A stretch of 50,161 nt of DNA, taken from positions 1-50,161 of the forward strand of contig NZ_AEEB01000042.1 of assembly GCF_000179775.1 (NCBI RefSeq). The letters run 5' to 3'. The first letter of the stretch is position 1; the number at the start of each line of letters is the position of its first letter. Under the pieces are notes generated by a model, which saw only the letters and a program-made list of their open reading frames with translations, was not told the origin of the DNA and ran no database searches. Positions 34,128-44,458 of the stretch are shown in pieces. The position numbers were made by a program, and so were the translations under genes. The DNA is from Ahrensia sp. R2A130. Lineage in GTDB: Bacteria; Pseudomonadota; Alphaproteobacteria; Rhizobiales; Rhizobiaceae.

Positions 34128-35073
34128 TTCTTCCTCTATCGAGGAGACGCAGAAATTTCAGCCTTGCGCGATTGTGTCCAAAACGTTTGGGCTCACTCGA
34201 TGGAGGTCCAAACGCAGATATCACCAAGTGGTGCTGGAAAGGGGAATGGGCATAAAAATTCGAGAGAGCACGCTACGGGTATAATCAAAAAGTGGACAAA
34301 TAGTGGAATCGAAGTCTAGTTAGATGCTATCGAAGCCTTATAAAATAAGGCTTTCGCAAGATATAATGGCGGATCGTCGAGTCTGACGCGAACCCGTCTC
34401 ACTTTGCCCAGAAATTACCTGCTATCAGGTAAATTGCAGGGAATATTTCGACGATACGCTAATTTAGGTCGAAATCTCTGATTTATTTTCGGGGTAAAAC
34501 AATGCTTTAAGCGGAGAATTCCCTACTCGAAGTTGCAGGGAATTTTTTCCATCTAGCTGGGAAATTCGCGAGGGAGGCTGGGAATGTTCTAAACCTAGAG
34601 GACCGATGAAAGTGGCTCAGTACAAAAAGTTCAGACCAACGACTTGGGATTGTAGATCGGCAGCTAATCAACTTAAATGTCGGTACTCGCGGGATGGGTT
34701 TGTGATTGGCGACTTTTCAGGTGTCGCGCGCGATGGCACGCAAGCTGGTTTCTAATGTCTAAGCGTGGATGCGGAGATGAGTGTCGTTTTGTGGCTTTCG
34801 CAGCAAGCAGGTGCAATCGAAGTCAAACAAACATCGGCAACATGCCTGAGCAATAGGTTTCACGATGCCCGCACCGACATCGGGCCAACACGCAAATTGT
34901 TGTATATTCAGGCTATGAGAGTCGCCGGTGGAACAGGCAATCTAAGCCATATGCTTGCGAAGCTCGACAAGTAAGCTGGCTATGGCCAAACGTTTTCACG
35001 GTTAAATCACGACCACGACGGGCCGACACGCGATAGCGTTTTCCTCCTTACTCCAAAGGAAAGAACGCGCCCC
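34128..35073. other. Gene-poor stretch with hairpin and GCAGGGAA-type repeats
   Basis: I see no convincing gene. Frames at 34606 (MKVAQYKKFRPTTW, 49 codons) and 34765-34974 (69 codons, MDAEMSVVLWLSQQ) match nothing I know. The stretch contains a perfect TTACCTG-ctat-CAGGTAA hairpin at 34415-34432 and a run of related TTGCAGGGAAT/CTGGGAA words up to 34590. The promoter of the heme peroxidase gene should lie in the last few hundred bases. Confidence 0.45.
34410..34590. repeat. Degenerate GCAGGGAAT/CTGGGAA repeat cluster
   Basis: TTGCAGGGAAT occurs at 34434-34444 and 34533-34543; weaker CTGGGAA copies start at 34557 and 34578, and CTGCTATCAGG lies at 34419. Similar CTGCTA...GCAGGGAA clusters are familiar to me from rhizobial genomes near recombinase and plasmid genes, but I cannot name an element family. 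Confidence 0.4.
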
Positions 35074-36837
35074 ATGACTCTTATTGTTCAAACACACGGC
35101 TCAACACCACAACCGGAACACCAAACCGAACTACTGGCCGCAACGCCTGAAGGAGCAGATGTCAGCGTCGATGCTCAGGCCGACTTCGGCTATATCTTCC
35201 GACCGTCTGGCAATCCCGATCACTATCTGCCGGCAGCTTCGCTCGACGAGCTGGATGCTTTGGGAAATTTGATGGTCTTTGATCCCGAAGACCAGATTCC
35301 CAACTCCACTCTTCCTCCATTGTTGACCTATTGGGGCCAGTTTCTTGATCATGAACTGTCCGCGAAGACCGATCGCGATAACGATTTTACCAACATCGAA
35401 ATAGGTGATCCGACCCAGACGGCCGAGACAATCGAGCAGGGTTTCAAAAACGCCCGAACCCCCCGTTTCGACCTCGATAGCATTTACGGCGGCACGCCGA
35501 TTGGTCCCGGAATTGGAGCAGAAATTGCTACGATCATTTCTGGGATGCGTCATCCCGATCATCCCGAGAAGATGCGGGTTCGCACTACCGATGGCATCGA
35601 TCTACCGGACGGGTTGGACAAGCACAGGGATCTGCCGCGCTTCAGTCAAGTCAGCGATGAGGTGCGCCAAGCCTATCTCAAATTGGCTAAAGCAAAGCTC
35701 GATCCGCAAGAGTTCGAAGAGTTCAGGGACAAGTTACCAAAACGAGCTATCATAGGCGATATGCGCAATGACGAGAATCTGATCGTCGCCCAGTTCCACC
35801 TCAGCTTTCTGCGGTTCCACAACAAGGTTATCGACTTTCTGCAGGCGAACGATACCGGTTGGGTAGCTGATTTTGGCGCTGCCAAAACCCTTACTAAATT
35901 GCACTACCAATGGCTAATCGCTAATGTTTATCTGCCCAACATCTGCGATCCTGATGTCGTTGAAAGGGTATTGCAGTCTCGCGCCAAGCATTTTTTCAGC
36001 TTCCGCGATGCACATCGTCAGGACAACAATGCGTCGGCCTTTGGCCATGCCTTGCCACTGGAATTTTCCGGTGCCGCCTTCCGGTTTGCTCATACGATGG
36101 TGCGGGCAGGATATGACTACAATCGTAATTTTGGGTTGGAAGCCAACATTATTCCGTCGGCGGAATTCGATGCTCTGTTCGCTTTCACAGGAGGTGGTGG
36201 ACTTGGCGAAAAGATTGGACTTGGCGGCAACGAAACTCTTCCGGGCAATTGGGTCATCGACTGGAACCGGTTTCTCAATGTGCAGGGTCCGCAAAACGAT
36301 GAAACGCCAGGCCGCTCCGCAAGGCCGATCGATACCCAGATCGCACCACCTCTCGCCAAGATGCTCAACGAAGGCGAAGAGGAAGGGATCTCAGAAGCCG
36401 TCAAAGCAATGATGAAGCAACTCGCCCGTCGCAATCTGCGCCGAGGGTTCTCGCTTCGGCTGCCAACAGGACAGGCATTGCATGAGCAGTTGCATGCCGA
36501 TGGCGTTGTGACGAGCGCGCCGCAGGCTGATGTGACGGCTTGGCTCGACAACAAACCAGACGTTGCTGACTTCATGCGCAACAGCTCCGCAAAGCTGCAC
36601 GAGCGCACGCCTCTGTGGTTCTATTGCCTTGCAGAAGCGGAAGCTGGCGGCGGTAATCAACTGGGCGAGGTGGGCAGTTTTCTGGTCGCCAGCACGTTTT
36701 TGGGCACGCTGTTTGCCGATCCAGACAGCGCTTTGTCGACGCGGTTCGACCCAATCGACAGCCCATTGAAAACCCCTGAAGGCCAGCCCATCGACTCGAT
36801 GGAAGCGTGGATGAAGTTCGCTCTCGTTCTGGAATGA
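35074..36837 (+). CDS. Animal-type heme peroxidase family protein (bacterial peroxidase/peroxinectin-like)
   Basis: A 587-residue bacterial member of the animal heme peroxidase superfamily. It keeps the distal motif WGQFLDHELS (Asp92 for the heme link, His93 distal), the catalytic Arg in GDMRNDENLIVAQFHLSFLR (Arg231, with Glu234) and the proximal His in FRFAHTMVRAGYDYN (His340). These enzymes oxidise halides, phenols or thiocyanate with hydrogen peroxide. No signal peptide is seen (MTLIVQTHGSTPQPE), so it is cytoplasmic or exported by a leaderless route. AGGAAAG lies upstream of the ATG. It opens a largely co-directional gene set with subtilases and a haloperoxidase-like protein, and base composition is slightly more AT-rich than the catabolic island. 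Confidence 0.9.
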   Translation: MTLIVQTHGSTPQPEHQTELLAATPEGADVSVDAQADFGYIFRPSGNPDHYLPAASLDELDALGNLMVFDPEDQIPNSTLPPLLTYWGQFLDHELSAKTDRDNDFTNIEIGDPTQTAETIEQGFKNARTPRFDLDSIYGGTPIGPGIGAEIATIISGMRHPDHPEKMRVRTTDGIDLPDGLDKHRDLPRFSQVSDEVRQAYLKLAKAKLDPQEFEEFRDKLPKRAIIGDMRNDENLIVAQFHLSFLRFHNKVIDFLQANDTGWVADFGAAKTLTKLHYQWLIANVYLPNICDPDVVERVLQSRAKHFFSFRDAHRQDNNASAFGHALPLEFSGAAFRFAHTMVRAGYDYNRNFGLEANIIPSAEFDALFAFTGGGGLGEKIGLGGNETLPGNWVIDWNRFLNVQGPQNDETPGRSARPIDTQIAPPLAKMLNEGEEEGISEAVKAMMKQLARRNLRRGFSLRLPTGQALHEQLHADGVVTSAPQADVTAWLDNKPDVADFMRNSSAKLHERTPLWFYCLAEAEAGGGNQLGEVGSFLVASTFLGTLFADPDSALSTRFDPIDSPLKTPEGQPIDSMEAWMKFALVLE

Positions 36838-37003
36838 GCGTGCCCCCGTTTGCTCTTCTTTTTTGCTTTGGCGGCCCCCTCCCAACTGCCCGAGTGAATG
36901 GAGGAGCAAACGGATTGACCGGACAATTGCAAAGGCGGGGCGGGACAGGCGACAAAGCCTTTTCCCGCCGCGCATTTTTCGATGATTTGAAAGGGCGTGT
37001 GTC

Positions 37004-38548
37004 ATGCCGAAAATGATTTTTCTTCCCAACCGGAAATGCACAATCGAAGAGACTGTGGCCTGTGTCGCAGATATTGCGGCCCCCCAATCTGAAATATCCG
37101 TCGCCAGCGTCGTTTTCGCAAAGGCGGGGCCAACTCTTACCTCGCTGGCCTCAGCCCCGGCGCTGCGAGAGAAGGCTGGGCGCAGCCGCCTCAAGAGGCT
37201 GGAAATTCTCGATGTTGCGTCAAACGGCATGGCCGCACTGGTAGACGTGCCGCAACGACGTAAACTTCCCACCTCTGAGAAGGGCACGTTCCACCCGCTT
37301 GTCACTTACGTGCCTGTGTCGCTTGCCACTCGCTTGCGACCCATGCCGGTGGAACTGACGTCGGGTCTGATGGCCGCGCCGATCTTCACCGTGCAACTAG
37401 TTGATGCCACGACGGGAGCGCCCGTGGCCGATGCTTTGACCTCGCTCTCCGTTCCCGGTGGACCGCAAGATGTAGATGCCTATTCGGATGATCAGGGAAA
37501 GGTCAGGTTCCGCTTGAGAAAGAGGCATGTGGAGGATGCCCGGCTCTTGGTCCAACCTGGACGGGGCGGACATTGGGGCCTGTTTCTAGACAATGTGGAC
37601 ATTGCCAACGGCGATGTTTTCAAACTGGAATCCGTCGATCTCGATCAGAAGAACGATTGTCTGCGCCAGCTTTTAAGGCCGGGACATGCTGAACATGGAA
37701 GAGGTGTAAAAGTCGGAATTCTCGATTCTGGTGTTGGCCCCCATCCCGACCTTCCAAATGTCACTGGCGACCTTGACAATTCACGAGCTCATGGAACGCA
37801 TGTTGCCGGTATTATCGGTGGGCGCGGTGCAGGCAATAAGGCCGGCGTTGCTCCGGGTGTTTCTCTTATGAGCTATCAAATTGCGGATGATCCTGAGACG
37901 GGAGCAGCCAGCAATTTCCAGATATTTTCCGCCGTCTCAAAAGCAATTGATGATGGCTGCGACATCATCAATTTAAGCTTCAAAGACGAGAACGAAACAG
38001 ACGAACATTTCGATGATCCGGTCTTGTCGAGTGCAATTCGGGATGCTTGTGACCGGGGGATTTTGTGTGTCGCGGCTGCAGGAAATGACGGTCGCCGGCA
38101 CGTGGCATTTCCAGCGCGACACCCCGATGCGGTCTCTGTTGCCGCCCTAGGTTGGGAGCCGGGACTGCCGCAAAATGCCTATGATCGCATCACGATCAAC
38201 GATCCGCGCGGGCGCGACGACGGCGCACTATTTTTCGGCAGTTTTTCGAACATCGGGACGGAAGGAACGCAAGTCGACATCGTTGCCCCGGGCGTGGGTG
38301 TCGTGTCGACAATTCCGGGCGGGCAATACGTGCCTCTTTCCGGAACGTCGATGGCGTGTCCGGCAACTGTCGGTATGGTGGCCCGGTTGTTGGGTGAGCG
38401 GCCGGACATATTGAACATGGAGCGGTCCCGCCCCAGAATGGAGGCTATCAAAGCGCTACTGTTTGAAAATTCCTCGACCTCAGGCTTCGACAGGGAATAT
38501 GAGGGGCACGGTATGCCGCACGATGATTGGTCGCGTGCGACGGTTTGA
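37004..38548 (+). CDS. S8 family serine peptidase (subtilase), first copy
   Basis: A 514-residue subtilase. The triad is Asp241 (GILDSGVGPHPDL), His266 (RAHGTHVAGI) and Ser near residue 450 (LSGTSMACPATVG), with the oxyanion Asn in AAAGNDGRRH. Residues about 120-215 look like a small beta-sandwich, carboxypeptidase-regulatory-like domain (FTVQLVDATTGAPVADAL), and residues 1-110 may be a pro-region. There is no Sec signal peptide. The stop (TGATG) overlaps the start of a 103-residue gene by one base, suggesting a functional pair. It begins 166 bases after the heme peroxidase. Confidence 0.92.
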   Translation: MPKMIFLPNRKCTIEETVACVADIAAPQSEISVASVVFAKAGPTLTSLASAPALREKAGRSRLKRLEILDVASNGMAALVDVPQRRKLPTSEKGTFHPLVTYVPVSLATRLRPMPVELTSGLMAAPIFTVQLVDATTGAPVADALTSLSVPGGPQDVDAYSDDQGKVRFRLRKRHVEDARLLVQPGRGGHWGLFLDNVDIANGDVFKLESVDLDQKNDCLRQLLRPGHAEHGRGVKVGILDSGVGPHPDLPNVTGDLDNSRAHGTHVAGIIGGRGAGNKAGVAPGVSLMSYQIADDPETGAASNFQIFSAVSKAIDDGCDIINLSFKDENETDEHFDDPVLSSAIRDACDRGILCVAAAGNDGRRHVAFPARHPDAVSVAALGWEPGLPQNAYDRITINDPRGRDDGALFFGSFSNIGTEGTQVDIVAPGVGVVSTIPGGQYVPLSGTSMACPATVGMVARLLGERPDILNMERSRPRMEAIKALLFENSSTSGFDREYEGHGMPHDDWSRATV

Positions 38549-38859
38549 TGACCACGAAATCTGGACAGGATCAAGCCATGCGAAACTTCGTTTTCATTCT
38601 GCAGCGCGAACAGAAGAAAGAGGCGGAAACCCTTGCGCAACAAGCATCGGAAATTTCTGGCGTTGCAGCGGCACGAGTGGTTGGCACGTTTATCGACCTG
38701 GAATTGGATCGGCAGGCTGAGCCGCTGGACGCGGGGATAAATAAAGCGCTGGAAGAATTCGCCGCACAACGCGGTCTGGTTCTGGCGCCAGTGAGAAAGC
38801 CGCAGATTATGGAAACCATACCTTTGCCGCCGCGCAAGCCGGACGGCAATGACAAATAG
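38548..38859 (+). CDS. Small protein coupled to the subtilase, possible inhibitor or propeptide-like partner
   Basis: A 103-residue protein whose ATG overlaps the subtilase stop (TGATG). An alternative start is the ATG at 38578 (MRNFVFILQREQKK). The core reads as strand-helix-strand-strand-helix: NFVFIL, REQKKEAETLAQQASEI, AARVVGTFIDLEL, then INKALEEFAAQRGL. That order fits a ferredoxin-like fold such as subtilisin propeptides/I9 inhibitors, but no diagnostic motif proves it. The C-terminal tail is Pro-rich (LPPRKPDG). No transmembrane segment or signal peptide is visible. The function is unknown; partner of the protease is an inference from coupling. Confidence 0.75.
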   Translation: MTTKSGQDQAMRNFVFILQREQKKEAETLAQQASEISGVAAARVVGTFIDLELDRQAEPLDAGINKALEEFAAQRGLVLAPVRKPQIMETIPLPPRKPDGNDK

Positions 38860-38868
38860 CGGCCACCC

Positions 38869-39108
38869 CTACGTGTCTTTACTAGTATGAAATACGCATA
38901 GCTTGTCGGCAAACTCGATGAGCCATGCGAGAGCTTGGTCAATTTCTGGCGTTCCGTCCCGCGCGGCGAACACCGAGGGCTCAAAAAGCACTTTAATCTG
39001 AGGCCAGGCATCGCAAAAATCGCTCATATCGCGAAGGTCTCGCACTTGTGCCAAAGCACTGTCAATCTGCTGGGCGGTCGGTTCCACGAGGTGTCCTGAT
39101 AAATTCAA
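38869..39108 (-). CDS. Hypothetical small protein, opposite strand
   Basis: A 79-residue frame, MNLSGHLVEPTAQQIDSALA then QVRDLRDMSDFCDAWPQIKV and a tail ending CVFHTSKDT. It looks like a compact helical protein and its composition is coding-like, but I recognise no family. It is convergent with the small subtilase partner (10 bases apart) and divergent from the regulator gene, so it would have its own promoter in 39109-39251. Confidence 0.5.
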   Translation of the reverse strand: MNLSGHLVEPTAQQIDSALAQVRDLRDMSDFCDAWPQIKVLFEPSVFAARDGTPEIDQALAWLIEFADKLCVFHTSKDT

Positions 39109-39251
39109 TTGCCGTTGAAATTTAGACTAGGAGTATGTTGCTTCCCGCGTGCGTGAATAAAACGTGAAAGACCTTTTCACATGTTCGGAAATAGGGAAAT
39201 CTGAAATTCGCTGAACATTTACTTGCAAATGAACGCGATGGGGAGGGGACC

Positions 39252-40904
39252 ATGACTGGATTACGGAAAGTGGAGGTGCGCCTGTATGGCGCATTTTCAA
39301 TGTATTGGGTCGACGGCACGCCGCTCCCCCTTAAAACAATTAAATCGCGCGCTTTAATCGCAATTTTGTGCATGGCACACGGCGGCACGCATACGCGGGC
39401 CTGGCTCCAGGAGTGTCTTTGGGGGCGGTCCCACAACAGTGAAGACCGCATCAATCTACGTCAGGCACTCAGCAGCATTCGCAAAACCTTTGGCGCAGAC
39501 TTCGATACGATTTTCACCCTGACTAATGTGGATATCACGCTGAATTTGGACCGGGTCAAACTGGTTGGTGATCGTCGCGATGGCGCTTTGCTGGAAGGCA
39601 TCGACATTTCGGAAGACTTGTTTTGTGATTGGCTGCACGACAAACGCGAGATGACCCTGGTGCAAAGCGCTTCGACGCTCTCACCGTCGGAATTTCTGCA
39701 CGACAATCCGATGCCGACCCTAGCCGTCCTGCCGTTAATGAGTATTTCGAGTTCGCGACACGAAAGCCATTGCGGTGACTTGATCGCATTGGAAGTTATC
39801 CGCTCACTTTCGCGTTCACGCATCATCAACGTTATCTCGCATCTGTCCAGTCGACAGTTTCAACTCGAAACCATTGAGCTGTCGGATGTGCGCCAACGTC
39901 TGAATGTCAATTACGCCATGACGGGCACCGTGCGCGTGAATGGTTCCCACGTCCACCTGGAGGCCGAGCTTCTATCGACCAAAACTGGTCAGGTGCTCAT
40001 TTCTATGCCGTTCGAGGCGCGACTTGAATCAATTCTTGCCGGGTGTTCCGAAATGATTCGCAAGATCAGCACCATGGTAGGGCAGGCGATCCTGTCTGCC
40101 TCTGTTGAACTTGCCCAGAATACACCGCTCCCAAAAGTCCCTGCTCATGCGCTGCTGATGTCGTCGATCAATTTGATTCACCGTTCTGATCTTGCCCCGT
40201 TTGCGCGGGCGCGGCGCAATCTGGAGGAGTTAGTGGAGAGGGCGCCGAACTTCTCTATTCCCAAAGCGTGGCTTGCCAAATGGTATATTCTGGCAATTGC
40301 CCAGAACTGGAGCAGCGACGTCGCTATTGACACCATGATGGCGTCAAAATGGGCGGACGAAGCCCTTGGCACCAACCCCGTCTGTTCGTTTTCGCTTGCA
40401 GTGGACGGGATGATCCAGAATCAGAAAACCGGTTCTTTCGATCTGGCGCGGAACCGTTTTGACGACGCGCTCAATATCGACCCCAACAATGCAATCGCGT
40501 GGTTATTGACCGCGCGTCTCCATGCTTTTGTCGGCGACGGGGAAAAGGCGACACAATGCGCGCATCGGGCCAATGTTTTATCGCCGATCGATCCTAATCG
40601 CTATTTTTTCCAAACCATCACGGCCACGGCACACCTCGCCAACGACGAGCCAGAAAAAGCGTTGGATTTAACCGAGCGGTCGCTGGCCTCCAACCGCACC
40701 CATGCCTCTACGTTGCGCACCAAGACCATCGCGCTTCAGCAGTTGGGCCGCCACGACGAAGCGCAGAAAACCGCATGCTCCATCGTCAAGCTGGAACCCA
40801 GTTTTTCGATTGAGAGATACCGCCGCAGCCACCCGGCAATGGAATATCCAATCGGCACTGTATGGGCCGATGCCCTCGCCGATGCCGGCATCCCCAAAAC
40901 CTAG
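39252..40904 (+). CDS. SARP-type winged-helix regulator with TolB-like and TPR domains
   Basis: A 550-residue regulator. Residues about 5-95 form an OmpR/SARP winged helix (KVEVRLYGAFSMYWVDG, ...LPLKTIKSRALIAIL, ...INLRQALSSIRKTFG). Residues about 150-280 resemble the FlgO/TolB-like domain of CadC- or adenylate-cyclase-linked regulators (PTLAVLPLMSISSSRHE, NYAMTGTVRVNGSHVHLEAEL). Residues about 290-540 are TPR-like repeats (FDDALNIDPNNAIAWLLTARL; ALDLTERSLASNRTHASTL). It has no membrane segment, so it should be a cytoplasmic activator. It is the only regulator among the peroxidase/subtilase genes and the best candidate to control them. The next gene starts 36 bases later. Confidence 0.85.
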   Translation: MTGLRKVEVRLYGAFSMYWVDGTPLPLKTIKSRALIAILCMAHGGTHTRAWLQECLWGRSHNSEDRINLRQALSSIRKTFGADFDTIFTLTNVDITLNLDRVKLVGDRRDGALLEGIDISEDLFCDWLHDKREMTLVQSASTLSPSEFLHDNPMPTLAVLPLMSISSSRHESHCGDLIALEVIRSLSRSRIINVISHLSSRQFQLETIELSDVRQRLNVNYAMTGTVRVNGSHVHLEAELLSTKTGQVLISMPFEARLESILAGCSEMIRKISTMVGQAILSASVELAQNTPLPKVPAHALLMSSINLIHRSDLAPFARARRNLEELVERAPNFSIPKAWLAKWYILAIAQNWSSDVAIDTMMASKWADEALGTNPVCSFSLAVDGMIQNQKTGSFDLARNRFDDALNIDPNNAIAWLLTARLHAFVGDGEKATQCAHRANVLSPIDPNRYFFQTITATAHLANDEPEKALDLTERSLASNRTHASTLRTKTIALQQLGRHDEAQKTACSIVKLEPSFSIERYRRSHPAMEYPIGTVWADALADAGIPKT

Positions 40905-40912
40905 TCATCTCA

Positions 40913-42146
<1,234 letters not shown>

Positions 42147-42148
42147 TT

Positions 42149-44458
42149 ATGGCGCGCACGATAGAATATACGTTCCAGCAGGACGAACGAACGGTATTCG
42201 TCGCAGCCAATGGCAACAAGTCACCCGTCCGGTTCGATGATGCTTACAGTCAATGGTCCATTGGTGTGGGTAAGGACTTCGAACTGATTGATACGATTAC
42301 AAGCACCGATGAGGATGATCCTTTTTTTGATGATTTCAAATTCTACGCGTTTCTCACCGGCCTCAAGACCCGGCTGGACGCTACAGCACATGTAGACGAG
42401 ACATTCGCGTTTCAAAGCGAGGCATTTGACAAGCGGAGTGATGCAAGCCGTTTTAGCCTGCCGGTGCGGCGGGACTTTCTGACTGTTGAAGGTCCCGGTG
42501 GAGTGGTGCAGGGAGATGGAGCAGAGAAAGAACAGACCCCCAAGTTTCTGCCGGCACTCTTGTCCAGACTTCCTATTCGCGAGGCTGCGGTCAGCGAGGA
42601 ATTTACGGGCGACGATATCACGCCGGATGCACTCTTTGGTCCGAAATTGTCTGCGGCGTTTGATGATCCTGAAAAGATTGTTCTGGTCGGCGTTATCGAT
42701 GACGGAATCAACTTCTTCCACGAGAGGTTTCAAGACAAGCATGGCAACTCACGGTTCGACTCAGTGTGGGTTCAGGACGCTGATACGATCAACCAGTCTT
42801 TTACCGAATTCGGAAGGGAATTTACGAACAGCGCGATCAATAGATTTCTGTTGGAACGTGCCGGTGCTGATGACTTCGATCTCTTACGAAAAGCGGGTGT
42901 GGTCGGGGGCCACGCTAAAGGCTATCATCCCACGGCCCTGCAATTTGGCGGAAGCCACGGAACCCACGTCGCGGACCTTGCAGCGGGCTATGGTCGCGAT
43001 CACAAAGACGCGCTTCATCGCAGGTTGCTTGGCGTGCAACTGCCACTGCTGGCGACTTTGGATACCTCCGGTTACTCGCTCATCGGGCTGATTATCGAGG
43101 CAGTGCGCCACATTTTCAGCCGGGCAACATTGATGAGCATCGAGTTGAATACCGCGCTGCCGGTCGTCATCAATCTCAGCTATGGTTTCCGGGGTGGGCC
43201 GCGCAACGGCCTGCACCCCATCGAGCGCGCATTACGTGCATGGTCCGTCCAATACCGTTCCGACATGAAAGCAGCTGGTCTTCAGGAGCCGTCAGTCGAG
43301 GTTGTGGTGCCTGCGGGTAATGGTCATCTCACACAAAGCCATGCGGCGAGTGAAGTTGGGACAACGAACACAAGTGAACTTGATGTGACGCTGTCCGTCA
43401 AACCGGATGACCGGACACCCACATTTGTCGAGATATGGCTTCCGCTGAACGCGCAGGGAATTGAATTTTCGTTGACGTTACCCAACGCGAAGCGCCTCGG
43501 ACCGATAAATTTTGACCCCACCGACCTGACGAGTGCTTCTTTGCTCATGGTGGGTGACGATCCCAGTTCAGTCATCGCCCGCGTGAAAATGGATGAACCG
43601 AACACGGCTCTCGATGAAAAAGGCCTTCGTGACACACTGACCAATAGTGCCCACTGGCGCATTCTTCTTGCCATCGCGCCTACCGCGCACCACGTCCTTG
43701 AACTTGCATCAGCCCCGATCGGTGACTGGAGCATAAATGTCACCGCTCGCAACATGGCAATCGGTCAACGCATTCAGACATGGATCCAACGGGATGAGCC
43801 GGTGTCTGGTTTTCGTATCGGAGCTCGGCAGGCTGAATTCGTCGATAAAGACTATGAGAACAATAGGTGGCTCGATAACGGGCAGTTGCGCGTTTTCGAT
43901 CCACCCGCACAAACCATACGCCGCGATGGCACATTGTCGGGTATCGCGACGAACCCGTCTGCTGAACAGCTTGTCCGGGAGAATTTGGAAGAAACGATTT
44001 CAAGACCGACCATCGCGGTTGCGGGCTATGTCGAGCAAACGCAAAGCGCGGCCGCCTATTCCGCGTCTCAGACTGTAGGTCGAAAAGGTCCGGTAATTGC
44101 AGCTGTCTCGGATCGATCGCCCGTGCGTCCTGGGGTTATCGCCGCCGGGACCAATAGCGGATCTACCCACATTCAGAACGGTACCAGTGTCGCGGTGCCG
44201 CAAGTCGTGAGAGTGCTGGCCGATGCAATGGCTAAGACACGCACTGGGTTCGACGGGTCGGAGTTTCTGAACAACTCTGCCGCTATCGAAGCGGAGTCCC
44301 ATGTGCGCCCGTCGAAAGCCTTGGAGCCGAATAGCAGCAAGAAAGCAGCTATCGAAACCCGCTTTGGCAAAGACATTCGTTCAGCCCGCTTAAGCGGTTT
44401 TTTGCTGCCCGTGCACAAAGACCTGACGGGCATGACCGAACGTGAGACGGATTCATGA
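42149..44458 (+). CDS. S8 family serine peptidase (subtilase), second, larger type
   Basis: The start is the ATG at 42149 (MARTIEYTFQQDERTV), 2 bases after the previous stop; an upstream in-frame ATG lies inside that gene. The 769-residue protein has a long N-terminal region (about 175 residues) and the triad Asp184 (VGVIDDGINFF), His273 (GGSHGTHVADLA) and Ser near residue 690 (NGTSVAVPQVVR), with PAGNGH giving the oxyanion Asn. A large insert between His and Ser (about residues 390-640) includes beta-rich sequence. No signal peptide. It differs clearly in length and order from the 514-residue subtilase upstream. It overlaps the following membrane-protein gene by 4 bases. Confidence 0.9.
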   Translation: MARTIEYTFQQDERTVFVAANGNKSPVRFDDAYSQWSIGVGKDFELIDTITSTDEDDPFFDDFKFYAFLTGLKTRLDATAHVDETFAFQSEAFDKRSDASRFSLPVRRDFLTVEGPGGVVQGDGAEKEQTPKFLPALLSRLPIREAAVSEEFTGDDITPDALFGPKLSAAFDDPEKIVLVGVIDDGINFFHERFQDKHGNSRFDSVWVQDADTINQSFTEFGREFTNSAINRFLLERAGADDFDLLRKAGVVGGHAKGYHPTALQFGGSHGTHVADLAAGYGRDHKDALHRRLLGVQLPLLATLDTSGYSLIGLIIEAVRHIFSRATLMSIELNTALPVVINLSYGFRGGPRNGLHPIERALRAWSVQYRSDMKAAGLQEPSVEVVVPAGNGHLTQSHAASEVGTTNTSELDVTLSVKPDDRTPTFVEIWLPLNAQGIEFSLTLPNAKRLGPINFDPTDLTSASLLMVGDDPSSVIARVKMDEPNTALDEKGLRDTLTNSAHWRILLAIAPTAHHVLELASAPIGDWSINVTARNMAIGQRIQTWIQRDEPVSGFRIGARQAEFVDKDYENNRWLDNGQLRVFDPPAQTIRRDGTLSGIATNPSAEQLVRENLEETISRPTIAVAGYVEQTQSAAAYSASQTVGRKGPVIAAVSDRSPVRPGVIAAGTNSGSTHIQNGTSVAVPQVVRVLADAMAKTRTGFDGSEFLNNSAAIEAESHVRPSKALEPNSSKKAAIETRFGKDIRSARLSGFLLPVHKDLTGMTERETDS

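Noticed and set aside
34765..34974. 69-codon plus-strand frame as a gene
   Set aside because: No motif, no ribosome binding site and isolated; not enough evidence.
36391..37305. 304-codon minus-strand frame across the peroxidase/subtilase junction
   Set aside because: It overlaps two genes with clear active-site motifs and spans their intergenic gap; likely a shadow.
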